This document shows, piece after piece, positions 43,157-50,951 of a stretch of 64,000 bases of DNA. A program made the translations under genes and the position numbers. The notes below the pieces were generated by a model. That model was given only the letters and a program-made list of their open reading frames with translations. It was not told the origin of the DNA and did not search any database. Each line of letters starts with the position of its first letter. The first letter of the stretch is position 1. This stretch comes from Opitutia bacterium (GTDB lineage: Bacteria > Verrucomicrobiota > Verrucomicrobiia > Opitutales > Opitutaceae): the NCBI GenBank assembly GCA_947474365.1, contig CANJIU010000031.1, positions 21,417 to 85,416 of the forward strand, read 5' to 3'.

Positions 43157-43218
43157 GTAGCGAGTAGCGAGCATCACTGCCGCCGCGAGCTAAGATTCCT
43201 CTGCTCGCTACACGCTAC
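43157..43218. repeat. Inverted repeat between rpoA and rplQ
   Basis: Left arm 43157-43173 (GTAGCGAGTAGCGAGCA) and right arm 43202-43218 are reverse complements at 16 of 17 positions, with 28 bases between. The left side also contains the repeated word AGTAGCGAG. As RNA it is a large stem-loop. It could be an extragenic repeat family member or a processing site. Confidence 0.65.
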
Positions 43219-43313
43219 TCATCACCCGACACTCATTTCGGCTCTCGCGCCGTCCGCTGCCGCCCAACGCTGCGAGCGGATTGCCGATCGGGAGCCGATC
43301 AAATAACACACCA

Positions 43314-43847
43314 ATGCGTCACAATAAACACCACGCCTCTCTGGGCGTCACCCGCGAGCATCGCGCCGCCATGTTGTCCAACATGGCCGCTTCGCTGATC
43401 ACGCACGGTCGCATCCAGACCACCCTCACCAAGGCCAAGGCGCTCCGCCCCTTCGTCGAGAAAATCATCACCAAGGCCAAACAGGCCGCGGCCAAGACCC
43501 AGAAAAAGGATGCGATTCACCTCCGCCGCCTCGCTCTGGCGGACGTGCGTGACGAGACCGCCGTCACCAAGCTGTTCAACGAAACTTACAAGGAATTCGC
43601 GAACCGCAACGGTGGCTACACCCGCATTTACAAGCTCGGCGCCCAGCGCCAGAGCGATGCGGCCGAGATGGCACTCATCGAGTTCGTGAAGGCCGATGAC
43701 CCGGGCTACAAGAAGCAGAAGGGCCGCAAGTCGGCCAAGGCGAAGAAGAGCAAGGCGCCCAAGGCCGATGCTCCCGCCACCGAGGCTCCCGGGGCGACGG
43801 CTCCCGCCGCCGAGGTTCCCAAGGCTGCGGGCGAAGCGAGTAGCTGA
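43314..43847 (+). CDS. rplQ: 50S ribosomal protein L17 with a Lys/Ala/Pro-rich C-terminal tail
   Basis: 177 residues from the ATG at 43314 (MRHNKHHASLGVTREHRAAMLSNMAASLITHGRIQTTLTKAKALRPFVEKIITKAK); usual L17 is about 120-130. The core ends about residue 125 (GGYTRIYKLGAQRQSDAAEMALIEF), and the rest is a basic then Ala/Pro/Glu-rich tail. L17 lies next to the tunnel exit. It ends the alpha gene set and is followed by a strong terminator. Confidence 0.96.
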   Translation: MRHNKHHASLGVTREHRAAMLSNMAASLITHGRIQTTLTKAKALRPFVEKIITKAKQAAAKTQKKDAIHLRRLALADVRDETAVTKLFNETYKEFANRNGGYTRIYKLGAQRQSDAAEMALIEFVKADDPGYKKQKGRKSAKAKKSKAPKADAPATEAPGATAPAAEVPKAAGEASS

Positions 43848-43874
43848 TTTCCGCGCCGCTGCTACGAAAATTCC

Positions 43875-43907
43875 AAACGCGCCGAGCCACCGCTCGGCGC
43901 GTTTTTT
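43875..43907 (+). terminator. Intrinsic terminator after rplQ
   Basis: ACGCGCCGAGC (43877-43887), loop CACC, GCTCGGCGCGT (43892-43902), followed by TTTTT. An 11-bp perfect stem with A- and T-tracts; it closes the ribosomal block. Confidence 0.93.
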
Positions 43908-43950
43908 CTTTGTCTCGCGAGGTTCCTAGGCGCAGGGATTTCCCGCCGCC

Positions 43951-44178
43951 ATGTTTGAACTCACCACCGCCACGATTATCTACTGCGGGTCGGTCGCGGC
44001 CGTGTTTCTCGGGCTGTGGCTCTACTACGATCGACGCGATCACCGGCGCTTTGAACGGGAACGCCGAAAAACGACGTTCCACTGCATACGTTGCGATGCC
44101 CTCTACACCGCGCCGATGGGCAGCGAGCTTTTCAAGTGCCCGAAATGCGGGCACGAGAACGCCCGCCTGCGTTTCTGA
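43951..44178 (+). CDS. Small membrane protein with a C-terminal zinc ribbon
   Basis: 75 residues. One N-terminal membrane helix (TTATIIYCGSVAAVFLGLWLYY) is followed by a charged linker and a CxxC...CxxC zinc ribbon (CIRCDALYTAPMGSELFKCPKCG). It is a small hydrophobic-anchor plus rubredoxin-knuckle protein of unknown function, of a kind common in verrucomicrobia. It is transcribed alone between the rplQ terminator and a convergent HIT gene. Confidence 0.75.
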   Translation: MFELTTATIIYCGSVAAVFLGLWLYYDRRDHRRFERERRKTTFHCIRCDALYTAPMGSELFKCPKCGHENARLRF

Positions 44179-44187
44179 ATCCGACGT

Positions 44188-44613
44188 TCAGAGTGCGCGC
44201 TTGATGGAATCGATCAACGCGCGGTAGTCGGCCTCAGTGAGCAGCTTCTTGTTGGCCGGCATCATTTCGAACGGGGCGCCCCATGCTGTGCCGCCCTCAT
44301 ATTTCGGGACCAGGTGCATGTGCAGATGAGGGAGTTTGTCCGAGTACGCGCCGTAATTGATTTTGTTCGGGGCAAATGCGACCTTGATTGCCCGGGCGGC
44401 GCGGGCGACATCCTGCATGAACAGCGCCAGCTCCGGCTCCGTAAGTTCGTAGAGTTCGTTCACGTGGGAACGGTAGGCGACCACACAGCGACCACGGTGG
44501 GTTTGCTCCTTGAAGAGGTAGAGGGTCGAGACCTGCAGGGTCGTGACTTCAATCATCAAGTCTTGCAGGCGTTGGTCGCGGCGGCAGTAAAGGCAATCGG
44601 GCAGGTCGCTCAT
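44188..44613 (-). CDS. HIT family nucleotide hydrolase/transferase
   Basis: 141 residues. The histidine triad HLHMHLVP has H96, H98 and H100, the catalytic and binding residues of the HIT fold. An N-terminal CLYCRRD pair of cysteines may bind zinc. HIT proteins split nucleoside phosphoramidates or dinucleoside polyphosphates. The conserved helix WGAPFEM-like region follows. It is transcribed toward the zinc-ribbon gene (convergent, 9 bases apart). Its substrate cannot be told from the sequence. Confidence 0.92.
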   Translation of the reverse strand: MSDLPDCLYCRRDQRLQDLMIEVTTLQVSTLYLFKEQTHRGRCVVAYRSHVNELYELTEPELALFMQDVARAARAIKVAFAPNKINYGAYSDKLPHLHMHLVPKYEGGTAWGAPFEMMPANKKLLTEADYRALIDSIKRAL

Positions 44614-44724
44614 GGTGAGACCTTTTTTGCGGAATTTTTCGGTGCGCGGCGACCGTGAAGTTTAAGATTGTGTGCCTGCTTGCACGCACGCCCAAGGTCG
44701 GCCTACTTCAGGCTTTCTTTTCGC

Positions 44725-46386
44725 GTGTCCATCGCTTCCGCCATTCCGACAGCAGACCCCTACGAACCTCGCCCCACGTGGGTGCAAAGGCACCAGGAAT
44801 CGATCGCGGCAGCGGTGGTCTTCGTCCTCACCATCGTATTGGCCGTTGGCGCCTTCCCTCCATTCAAGGCGCCGGAGTTCGCCTATGCGATGCTCGTTCC
44901 CGGAATCTACTGGGCCTATACGCGACCGCGTCTGAAGGTCTTCGCGTGGACGATGTTTGCCGCCCAAGCGGTCGCGTGGACGATATTGTTGAGTTGGCTG
45001 TACCACGTCACATGGGCGGGACTTTTCCTGCTTGGGCCGTTTGTCGGGGCGTGGGTTGGAACGTGGTATCTCGCCGCCTGGTGGACCCTCCCGAGGATCG
45101 TCGGTCAGCCGACGCCGACGCGGCTTCTGGTCGTGCTTGGGCTGGCGGGCGTCTGGGTGTTGATTGAATGGACGCGAACCTGGCTCCTTGGGGGATTTCC
45201 CTGGTTGCCGCTGGCCGCGAGCCAGTGGGAGAGGGTGAGCATCCTGCAGATCGCAGCCTACACGGGATCGTATGGAATCTCATTTGTCCTGGTGATGATG
45301 AATCTGGGCTTCGGCGCCTATGCGCACCGGCTTTTTCGCGAGGGAGTCACGGGCATCAATAAGCGCAGTCAGGAATTCTTTCTGGCGCTGTTTCTGTTGC
45401 TCACCTGTGTGGCCGTGCACTTCACCGAGGCCTTCAATCGGCGTGGTTTTTCCCGTCCGATGGGACGCGTGGCGTTTGTCCAGCCGTACATTCCGCAGGA
45501 GGCCAAATGGGATCCGGCGCGGGCCCCGGCGATTCTCGATATCCTCGAAAAGGAAACCTTGGGGGCCGCGGTGACGCGCCCCGATTTGATCCTCTGGCCC
45601 GAGGCGGTAACGCCGATGGCGGTCCGCGGCGACGCGAGCGCCAAGACGTTTGTCGAGGGACTCGTGAAGCGGGCGAACGTTCCGCTGCTGCTGGGGTCCA
45701 TTGCGATCGAGAAACTGAACACGCCCGGCGAGGAGTGGTTCAACGGCGCGTTTTTTGTCACGCCGTCCGAAGGCGTTGCGAAATCCTACTATGCCAAGCG
45801 TCAACTCGTCCCCTTCGGAGAGTTCGTTCCGCTCCGCCCGATTTTCGGGTGGCTGTCGAAATTCGTGCCGATCGGCGGTGATTTCTCGCGCGGCCATGAT
45901 TCCTCGCCGTTGTTGCTCCCGGTGCGGGGGGAGCCGGTCGTGTTCGGTCCGTTGATCTGTTACGAGGACATCTATCCGCAGCTCGGTCGATTGAGCGCAC
46001 TGGGTGGCGCGTCCGTGCTGACCGTTCTGACTAACAACGGCTGGTTTGGCGAAGGCGGAGCAGCGTATCAGCATGCAGCGCACGCGGTCTTGCGCGCGGT
46101 GGAGAACCGGCGGCCCGTTCTGCGTTGTGGCAATGGCGGCTGGAGCGGATGGATCGACGAGTTTGGCGTCGTGCGCAACGTGATGACGAATGCGAAGGGG
46201 ACGATCTATTTTCGAGGGTCACGCATCATCGAAGTCAGTCGCGACGTGCGCTGGATCGAGCGCAACAGCGTCTACACCGAATACGGCGACTGGTTCATTC
46301 TGGTTGCGGCGGCGCTTGCGATGTTCGGTTTCGCCATTTTGAAAATGGGCGAGATTCCCGTCGGAAAGCCAAACGCGGGTTCCTGA
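44725..46386 (+). CDS. lnt: Apolipoprotein N-acyltransferase
   Basis: 553 residues from a GTG at 44725; an upstream GTG at 44668 is possible and adds 19 residues. It acylates the N-terminal cysteine of lipoproteins in the inner membrane. Several N-terminal membrane segments (about residues 20-240) are followed by the nitrilase-like domain with the triad E293 (LWPEAV), K358 (YYAKRQLVPFGEF) and C412 (LICYEDIYP), and a last membrane helix near the end (WFILVAAALAMFGFAI). Its product matters for the OppA-like lipoprotein at 55714. A 113-base gap follows before the next gene. Confidence 0.93.
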   Translation: MSIASAIPTADPYEPRPTWVQRHQESIAAAVVFVLTIVLAVGAFPPFKAPEFAYAMLVPGIYWAYTRPRLKVFAWTMFAAQAVAWTILLSWLYHVTWAGLFLLGPFVGAWVGTWYLAAWWTLPRIVGQPTPTRLLVVLGLAGVWVLIEWTRTWLLGGFPWLPLAASQWERVSILQIAAYTGSYGISFVLVMMNLGFGAYAHRLFREGVTGINKRSQEFFLALFLLLTCVAVHFTEAFNRRGFSRPMGRVAFVQPYIPQEAKWDPARAPAILDILEKETLGAAVTRPDLILWPEAVTPMAVRGDASAKTFVEGLVKRANVPLLLGSIAIEKLNTPGEEWFNGAFFVTPSEGVAKSYYAKRQLVPFGEFVPLRPIFGWLSKFVPIGGDFSRGHDSSPLLLPVRGEPVVFGPLICYEDIYPQLGRLSALGGASVLTVLTNNGWFGEGGAAYQHAAHAVLRAVENRRPVLRCGNGGWSGWIDEFGVVRNVMTNAKGTIYFRGSRIIEVSRDVRWIERNSVYTEYGDWFILVAAALAMFGFAILKMGEIPVGKPNAGS

Positions 46387-46499
46387 ACCATCCCTCCCTC
46401 CCGCTGGGGAAATTTTGTTCGTTGTGGTCTTTGGGTGTACAGCCCTCGCCACTTCGCTGTGGCTTGCCGACAAACGGATTGGCCGGCAATTTTCCAGAC

Positions 46500-47549
46500 A
46501 TGTCACCCCGACCATCGGCCACTGCACTCCGAGATATTGCCGCCGCGTTGCTCACTCGTGCCGGCCTCGATCCGGCGAAAGCGGACGCCGTCGCCGAGAT
46601 TCTCGTCGAGGGCGATCTGCTCGGGCACACAACGCACGGGCTCGCCCTGTTGCCGCAATATCTCGCTGAAGCGGAAAAAGGCAGCATGAGCCGTAGCGGC
46701 GAACCTGAGGTCGTTTCTGATTTTCCCGCCGCCGTCACGTGGGACGGACGGCGTTTGCCCGGCCCGTGGCTGGTTCTGCGCGCATTGGAACTGGCGGCGG
46801 CACGGGCCCAGCAATACGGCACTTGCGCGATCGCGATACGCCGCAGCCATCATATCGGCTGCCTCGCGGCGTATCTCAAGCGAGTGACCGACCAAGGGCT
46901 GATGGTCATCCTGACGTGCTCGGATCCCAATGTGTGCAGCGTGGCTCCTTTCGGGGGGCGGCGTGAAGTGTTTACTCCCAACCCCCTCGCGGCGGCCTGG
47001 CCGACCGACGGCGATCCAGTGATTCTCGACGTATCGATGTCGATCACGACGAACGGACTTACGAAACGACTTCACACGGAGGGCAAACGATTCCCGGGGA
47101 TCTGGGCGTTGACCGCAGACGGTGAGCCTACCGGCGACCCAGCGGCTCTCTACACGAATCCTCCCGGCACTCTCCTTCCGATGGGCGGTCTCGATCACGG
47201 ACACAAAGGCTATGCCTTTGCCCTGCTCGTCGAGGCGCTCACCGGTGCGCTTGCCGGACACGGCCGCGCCGACCCGAAAGAGGGGTGGGGCGCGACGGTG
47301 TACGTCCAAGTCTTCCAGCCTGCATGCTTTGGTGGGGCGGGCGCCTTTCGTCGTCAGACTACGCATGTTGCCGAAGTTTGCCGGACGACCCCGCCTCGGC
47401 CCGGCGTGGAGCGTGTGCGCCTCCCCGGTGAGGCGGGACTGCGTCGTCGCGCCGAACAGATGATCCATGGGGTGGATTTGCATCCCGCGATCATGCCGGC
47501 ACTGCAACCGTGGGCCGAAAAGCTCGGCGTAGGTATTGCTTCGCGGTAA
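46500..47549 (+). CDS. Ldh_2-family NAD(P)H-dependent dehydrogenase
   Basis: 349 residues from the ATG at 46500. The family (malate/L-lactate/ureidoglycolate and 2,3-diketogulonate reductases) has an unusual non-Rossmann fold. Recognisable parts are EGDLLGHTTHGLALLPQYL, RRSHHIGCLAAYLKRV (with the catalytic histidine), NPLAAAWPT, SMSITTNGLTKRLHTEG and DHGHKGYAFALLVEALTGALAGHG. Substrate is probably a 2-hydroxy or 2-oxo acid. It precedes the isomerase gene by 37 bases in the same direction, so the pair may act in one sugar or sugar-acid route. Confidence 0.88.
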   Translation: MSPRPSATALRDIAAALLTRAGLDPAKADAVAEILVEGDLLGHTTHGLALLPQYLAEAEKGSMSRSGEPEVVSDFPAAVTWDGRRLPGPWLVLRALELAAARAQQYGTCAIAIRRSHHIGCLAAYLKRVTDQGLMVILTCSDPNVCSVAPFGGRREVFTPNPLAAAWPTDGDPVILDVSMSITTNGLTKRLHTEGKRFPGIWALTADGEPTGDPAALYTNPPGTLLPMGGLDHGHKGYAFALLVEALTGALAGHGRADPKEGWGATVYVQVFQPACFGGAGAFRRQTTHVAEVCRTTPPRPGVERVRLPGEAGLRRRAEQMIHGVDLHPAIMPALQPWAEKLGVGIASR

Positions 47550-47586
47550 GACGAACCGTTAGGCTTTTACGCAGCTAAAACCTTCC

Positions 47587-48786
47587 ATGACACCGGCCCA
47601 ACTCCGTCGCGTCCGCGAGGCGCTCAACTCGTTCGCAGTCGAAACACCTTCCTGGGGCTTTGCCGACACCGGCACGCGCTTCGGGAAGTTTTTCCAGGAC
47701 GCCGCCGCGATCGACCTCGGCGACAAACTCGCCGACGCGGGGCACGTGCATGCGCTCACCGGTTGCTGTCCTACGGTCGCGGTGCACGTGCTCTGGGATT
47801 TCAAGCCCGGCGAGGATCCGAAGGCGGTTGCCCGACTTGCGCGCAAACACGGGGTGAAGATCGGCGCGATCAACCCGAATTTGTTTCAAGACCAGTGCTA
47901 CAAATGGGGATCGTTTGGCAACAACGATGCCACGGTTCGCGCCGCGGCGCTGCAGCATTGCGTCGACTCCGTCGCCATCGGCCAGGCGGTCGGCAGCGAA
48001 TACCTGTCGCTCTGGTTTGCCGACGGCACCAACTACCCCGGGCAGGGGAGCATTCGGGAGCGCAAACACGCGTTTGAGGACTCGCTGCGTGCCCTGCACC
48101 GGAAGCTTGGTCCGAAGCAGACGATGCTGGTGGAATACAAGCCGTTTGAACCGGCGTTTTATGCGACCGACATCGCCGACTGGGGCATGGCTCTGCTTCT
48201 CGCCAAGAAGGCTGGTCCGAGGGCGAAGGTGCTGGTCGATACCGGGCACCATTACAGTGCGCAGAACATCGAGCAGATCGTTGCGTGGCTCCTCGATGAG
48301 GACATGCTGGGCGGTTTCCATTTCAACGACCGTCGTTACGCCGACGACGATCTCACGCTCGGCTCGATCGACCCTTACCAGGTCTTCCGCATTTTCCACG
48401 AGATTCACTTTTTCGCCGCCGATCGGGGGCGGATGCCGAAAATCGCCTACATGATCGATCAGTGTCACAACGAGAAACCGAAGATTGAGGCGACGATTCA
48501 AACGGTGGTCATGGCGCAGGAACTCTACGCCAAAGCCGCGTTGGTTGACCACGCCGCGTTACGTGTCGCACAAGCCAAGAATAATGTTGTCGATGCCGAA
48601 CTGATCCTGAAACGCGCGTTCTTCACCGACGTCACAGCAGGTCTGGCCGCGTGGAGGAAGGCGAACCAACTGCCCGGCGATCCGCTGCTCGCGCACCGCC
48701 GCAGTGGATACGCGCGCGCCGCCGCCGCCGATCGCCGTCGCCGCCGCAAGGAACTCGGACTAACGCAGGGCGGCAGTTTTGCGTGA
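47587..48786 (+). CDS. rhaI: L-rhamnose isomerase-like sugar isomerase
   Basis: 399 residues with a TIM-barrel of the RhaI type (the Pseudomonas stutzeri-like L-rhamnose isomerase, not E. coli RhaA). Likely metal ligands are E183 (LVEYKPFEP), D218 (VLVDTGHH), H245 (GGFHFNDRRYADDD), with D253 and D255 close by. The enzyme should interconvert an aldose and ketose, for example L-rhamnose and L-rhamnulose, but related members accept other sugars. A C-terminal Arg/Ala-rich tail (AAAADRRRRRKELG) is odd. No kinase or aldolase gene is adjacent; only the Ldh_2 dehydrogenase is. Confidence 0.85.
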   Translation: MTPAQLRRVREALNSFAVETPSWGFADTGTRFGKFFQDAAAIDLGDKLADAGHVHALTGCCPTVAVHVLWDFKPGEDPKAVARLARKHGVKIGAINPNLFQDQCYKWGSFGNNDATVRAAALQHCVDSVAIGQAVGSEYLSLWFADGTNYPGQGSIRERKHAFEDSLRALHRKLGPKQTMLVEYKPFEPAFYATDIADWGMALLLAKKAGPRAKVLVDTGHHYSAQNIEQIVAWLLDEDMLGGFHFNDRRYADDDLTLGSIDPYQVFRIFHEIHFFAADRGRMPKIAYMIDQCHNEKPKIEATIQTVVMAQELYAKAALVDHAALRVAQAKNNVVDAELILKRAFFTDVTAGLAAWRKANQLPGDPLLAHRRSGYARAAAADRRRRRKELGLTQGGSFA

Positions 48787-48812
48787 AATTCAGACGCCCC
48801 GAGGCCGTTGAA

Positions 48813-49481
48813 TCAACCCGGTTGGCGCTGTTTTAGTGCGATGTGGGCCTCTGCGATTTCTGGCGGCAGAGGCTCCGCGGTGATCCAGCCGCGGGCTGCA
48901 TAGCCAACGATTCGATCGAGCTCTCCGGCAAGGTGGTCGAGGAAGTCGACTCTGTTGGCCGCATAGAGTTCCCGCTGCTCGTCGAGGGAGTGCGGCGGAA
49001 GCTGCCGGATCACCGTCACGGCGGGTTGCAGTTTCTGCATCGTCAGCTTCACCCGACGCAGCCGAGTGGGCGACGCCACGATGATCGCCGATTGGATGCC
49101 GACGCCGAAGGCGTGTTGCGGATATTCCCGCGCCAGCAACTCGGCAGTAAATGAAATATTTTCGGCCGTGTTCGTTGAGCGGTTCTCCAGAATAACCGCA
49201 TGATCGGGAATCGCTGGGTGGGAGCGGCGCAGTGCGTCGCGCCAGACATCGGATTCCCGTCCGCCGAGTTGCCCGGTGCCAGCGCCGAGTCCGCCGGTGA
49301 AGATGATTCGGCGAACCTGTCCCGCGACGAAGAGTTCGCCGCAGTAGACGGGCAGGGCGAGGTCAAACACGCCGAATCCGATTGCCGCGTCAACCGGGCT
49401 CGCTGGCGGAGCGTCGGCTTCAGCGAGGTAAGTGAAGACGCGTGCGGCGGCGGTCCGCAACTTGGGCTCGAGGTCGTTCAT
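48813..49481 (-). CDS. YdcF/DUF218 family protein
   Basis: 222 residues. It shows the DUF218 pattern: GFGVFDLALPVYCGELFVAGQVRRIIFTGGLG, NRSTNTAENISFTAELLARE and IIVASPTRLRRVKLTMQKL. Family members include SanA, ElyC and YdcF, some implicated in envelope function, YdcF itself binding S-adenosylmethionine. No signal peptide or TM segment is seen, so it is probably cytoplasmic. It lies downstream of astB on the same strand, after 86 bases, and may be read through from that operon. Confidence 0.8.
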   Translation of the reverse strand: MNDLEPKLRTAAARVFTYLAEADAPPASPVDAAIGFGVFDLALPVYCGELFVAGQVRRIIFTGGLGAGTGQLGGRESDVWRDALRRSHPAIPDHAVILENRSTNTAENISFTAELLAREYPQHAFGVGIQSAIIVASPTRLRRVKLTMQKLQPAVTVIRQLPPHSLDEQRELYAANRVDFLDHLAGELDRIVGYAARGWITAEPLPPEIAEAHIALKQRQPG

Positions 49482-49567
49482 CCGTGAAGGAAACTAAACG
49501 TCGCCGCATCCGTGACAACCCCTGCCGTGAAATTTTCCCAGGGGCTCCGCTCGTGCAGCAGTCCACC

Positions 49568-50950
49568 TTAGGTCGGATGGGCGCCGGCGGATTGAAAGGG
49601 ATAAATGGATCCGAGACCGAGCAATTGGGTGAGTTCATCCAGCGCACGGCGGGACTCCTCGAGTAAGTGTGGGTCCGCGAGATCCCCGGCGGCGAGGGTC
49701 TCGCGATAATGCTTTCGCACCCATGCAGAGAGTTGCGCATAGGTGGCGTCGGTGAAAAGCACCTGGGGCGGAAGAGCGGCGATCTCGGAGTTTGTCAGCA
49801 CGACGCGCAGACGGAGACAGGCCGGCCCGCCTCCGTTGCGCATCGATTCCCGCAGATTAAAGTGATGAATCTCGCGCACGGGCGATTTGCCTCCAGCGAT
49901 CAAGCCGTCGAGGAAGTTTTTCACCTTGGGAACTTCTGCGCAGTCAATCGGTGCGATGAGAGCCATGCGTTCGCGGCCAGTGGTGACGAGTTGCGAATTG
50001 AAAAGATAGGAGCGAACTGCGTCGGCGAGCGGGATGCGGCGTTCGGAGACGGTGATCACGACGAGTTCGCTGCCGCGAGTGAGGGTGTCGTACCGGCGGC
50101 GGAGTTCGTCCACCACGACCTTCGTTTTGACGAAGGCGCGTTCATGATGGAGAAAAACGTTTTCATTCCCGACGGAAACCACGTCGTTGTGGAACACGCC
50201 GGCGTCAATCGCGGCGGGGTGTTGTTTGGCGTAGCAGACAAATTTGTCATTCATTTGATGACAACGACGGATTGCTTCGGAGGCCTCCAAGGACTGGCGC
50301 GAGGGAAATTGGGTGGCGCGGGCGGACGTGGAGCCGGGGCCGAGTCCGAGGTGGCCGTAGACGAAGAAGTGGAGCCCGCGGGACCCGTGGTTCGGTGCGA
50401 ACCGGGTGTGATTTGCCGCGCCTTCGTCGCCCAGGGCGAAGTTGGCCGGCAGTGGCGGGTGTACGACGAAGCGGGATTGGTCGCGGAAGATTGCCCGAAG
50501 CGTGCGGCTGGTCTGTGGCGATTCGATCGAGCGGTGAAATTTGCTGACGAGATTTGCCGGGGTGAAATGCACCCGGCCGTCTGTAGTGTCGGACGAGGGT
50601 GTGACCGTCGCCGCGTTGGCGGTCCACATGCCCGACGCGGAACTGCAGGCGGCGAGCAATTGAGGCGCCTGCCGGGCCGCTGCGCGCAGGATGGCGGCGT
50701 CGTTCGGACCGGTGAATCCGAGGGTGCGCAGTGTCGCGATCGACGGCCGCTCGTGTGGCGGGAGGACGGCTTGCGTGACACCAAGGTCGGCGAGGTACTT
50801 CATTTTCGCGAGACCCTGCAGCGCGGCTTCGCGCGGATGGGAAACGGCGCCACTGTGCTTCACTGAGGCGATGTTGCCGACGGAGAGTCCCGCGTAATTG
50901 TGGGTGGGCCCGACGAGGCCGTCGAAATTGACTTCGCGGGCGGAAGGCAT
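49568..50950 (-). CDS. astB: N-succinylarginine dihydrolase
   Basis: 460 residues. AstB hydrolyses N2-succinylarginine to N2-succinylornithine, CO2 and two ammonia, the second step of the arginine succinyltransferase route. The catalytic residues are E176 (LGDEGAANHTR), H254 (VFHNDVVSVGNE) and C378 (NGGGPACLRLRV), matching the known E/H/C triad. N-terminal NFDGLVGPTHNYAGLS is diagnostic. It starts one base after the astD stop and is the last ast gene of the cyanophycinase-M20-astA-astD-astB order. Confidence 0.95.
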   Translation of the reverse strand: MPSAREVNFDGLVGPTHNYAGLSVGNIASVKHSGAVSHPREAALQGLAKMKYLADLGVTQAVLPPHERPSIATLRTLGFTGPNDAAILRAAARQAPQLLAACSSASGMWTANAATVTPSSDTTDGRVHFTPANLVSKFHRSIESPQTSRTLRAIFRDQSRFVVHPPLPANFALGDEGAANHTRFAPNHGSRGLHFFVYGHLGLGPGSTSARATQFPSRQSLEASEAIRRCHQMNDKFVCYAKQHPAAIDAGVFHNDVVSVGNENVFLHHERAFVKTKVVVDELRRRYDTLTRGSELVVITVSERRIPLADAVRSYLFNSQLVTTGRERMALIAPIDCAEVPKVKNFLDGLIAGGKSPVREIHHFNLRESMRNGGGPACLRLRVVLTNSEIAALPPQVLFTDATYAQLSAWVRKHYRETLAAGDLADPHLLEESRRALDELTQLLGLGSIYPFQSAGAHPT

Positions 50951-50951
50951 G

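Noticed and set aside
49667..50866. 399-codon plus-strand frame opposite astB
   Set aside because: Shadow of astB with Gly/Val/Arg bias; astB has its full catalytic set.
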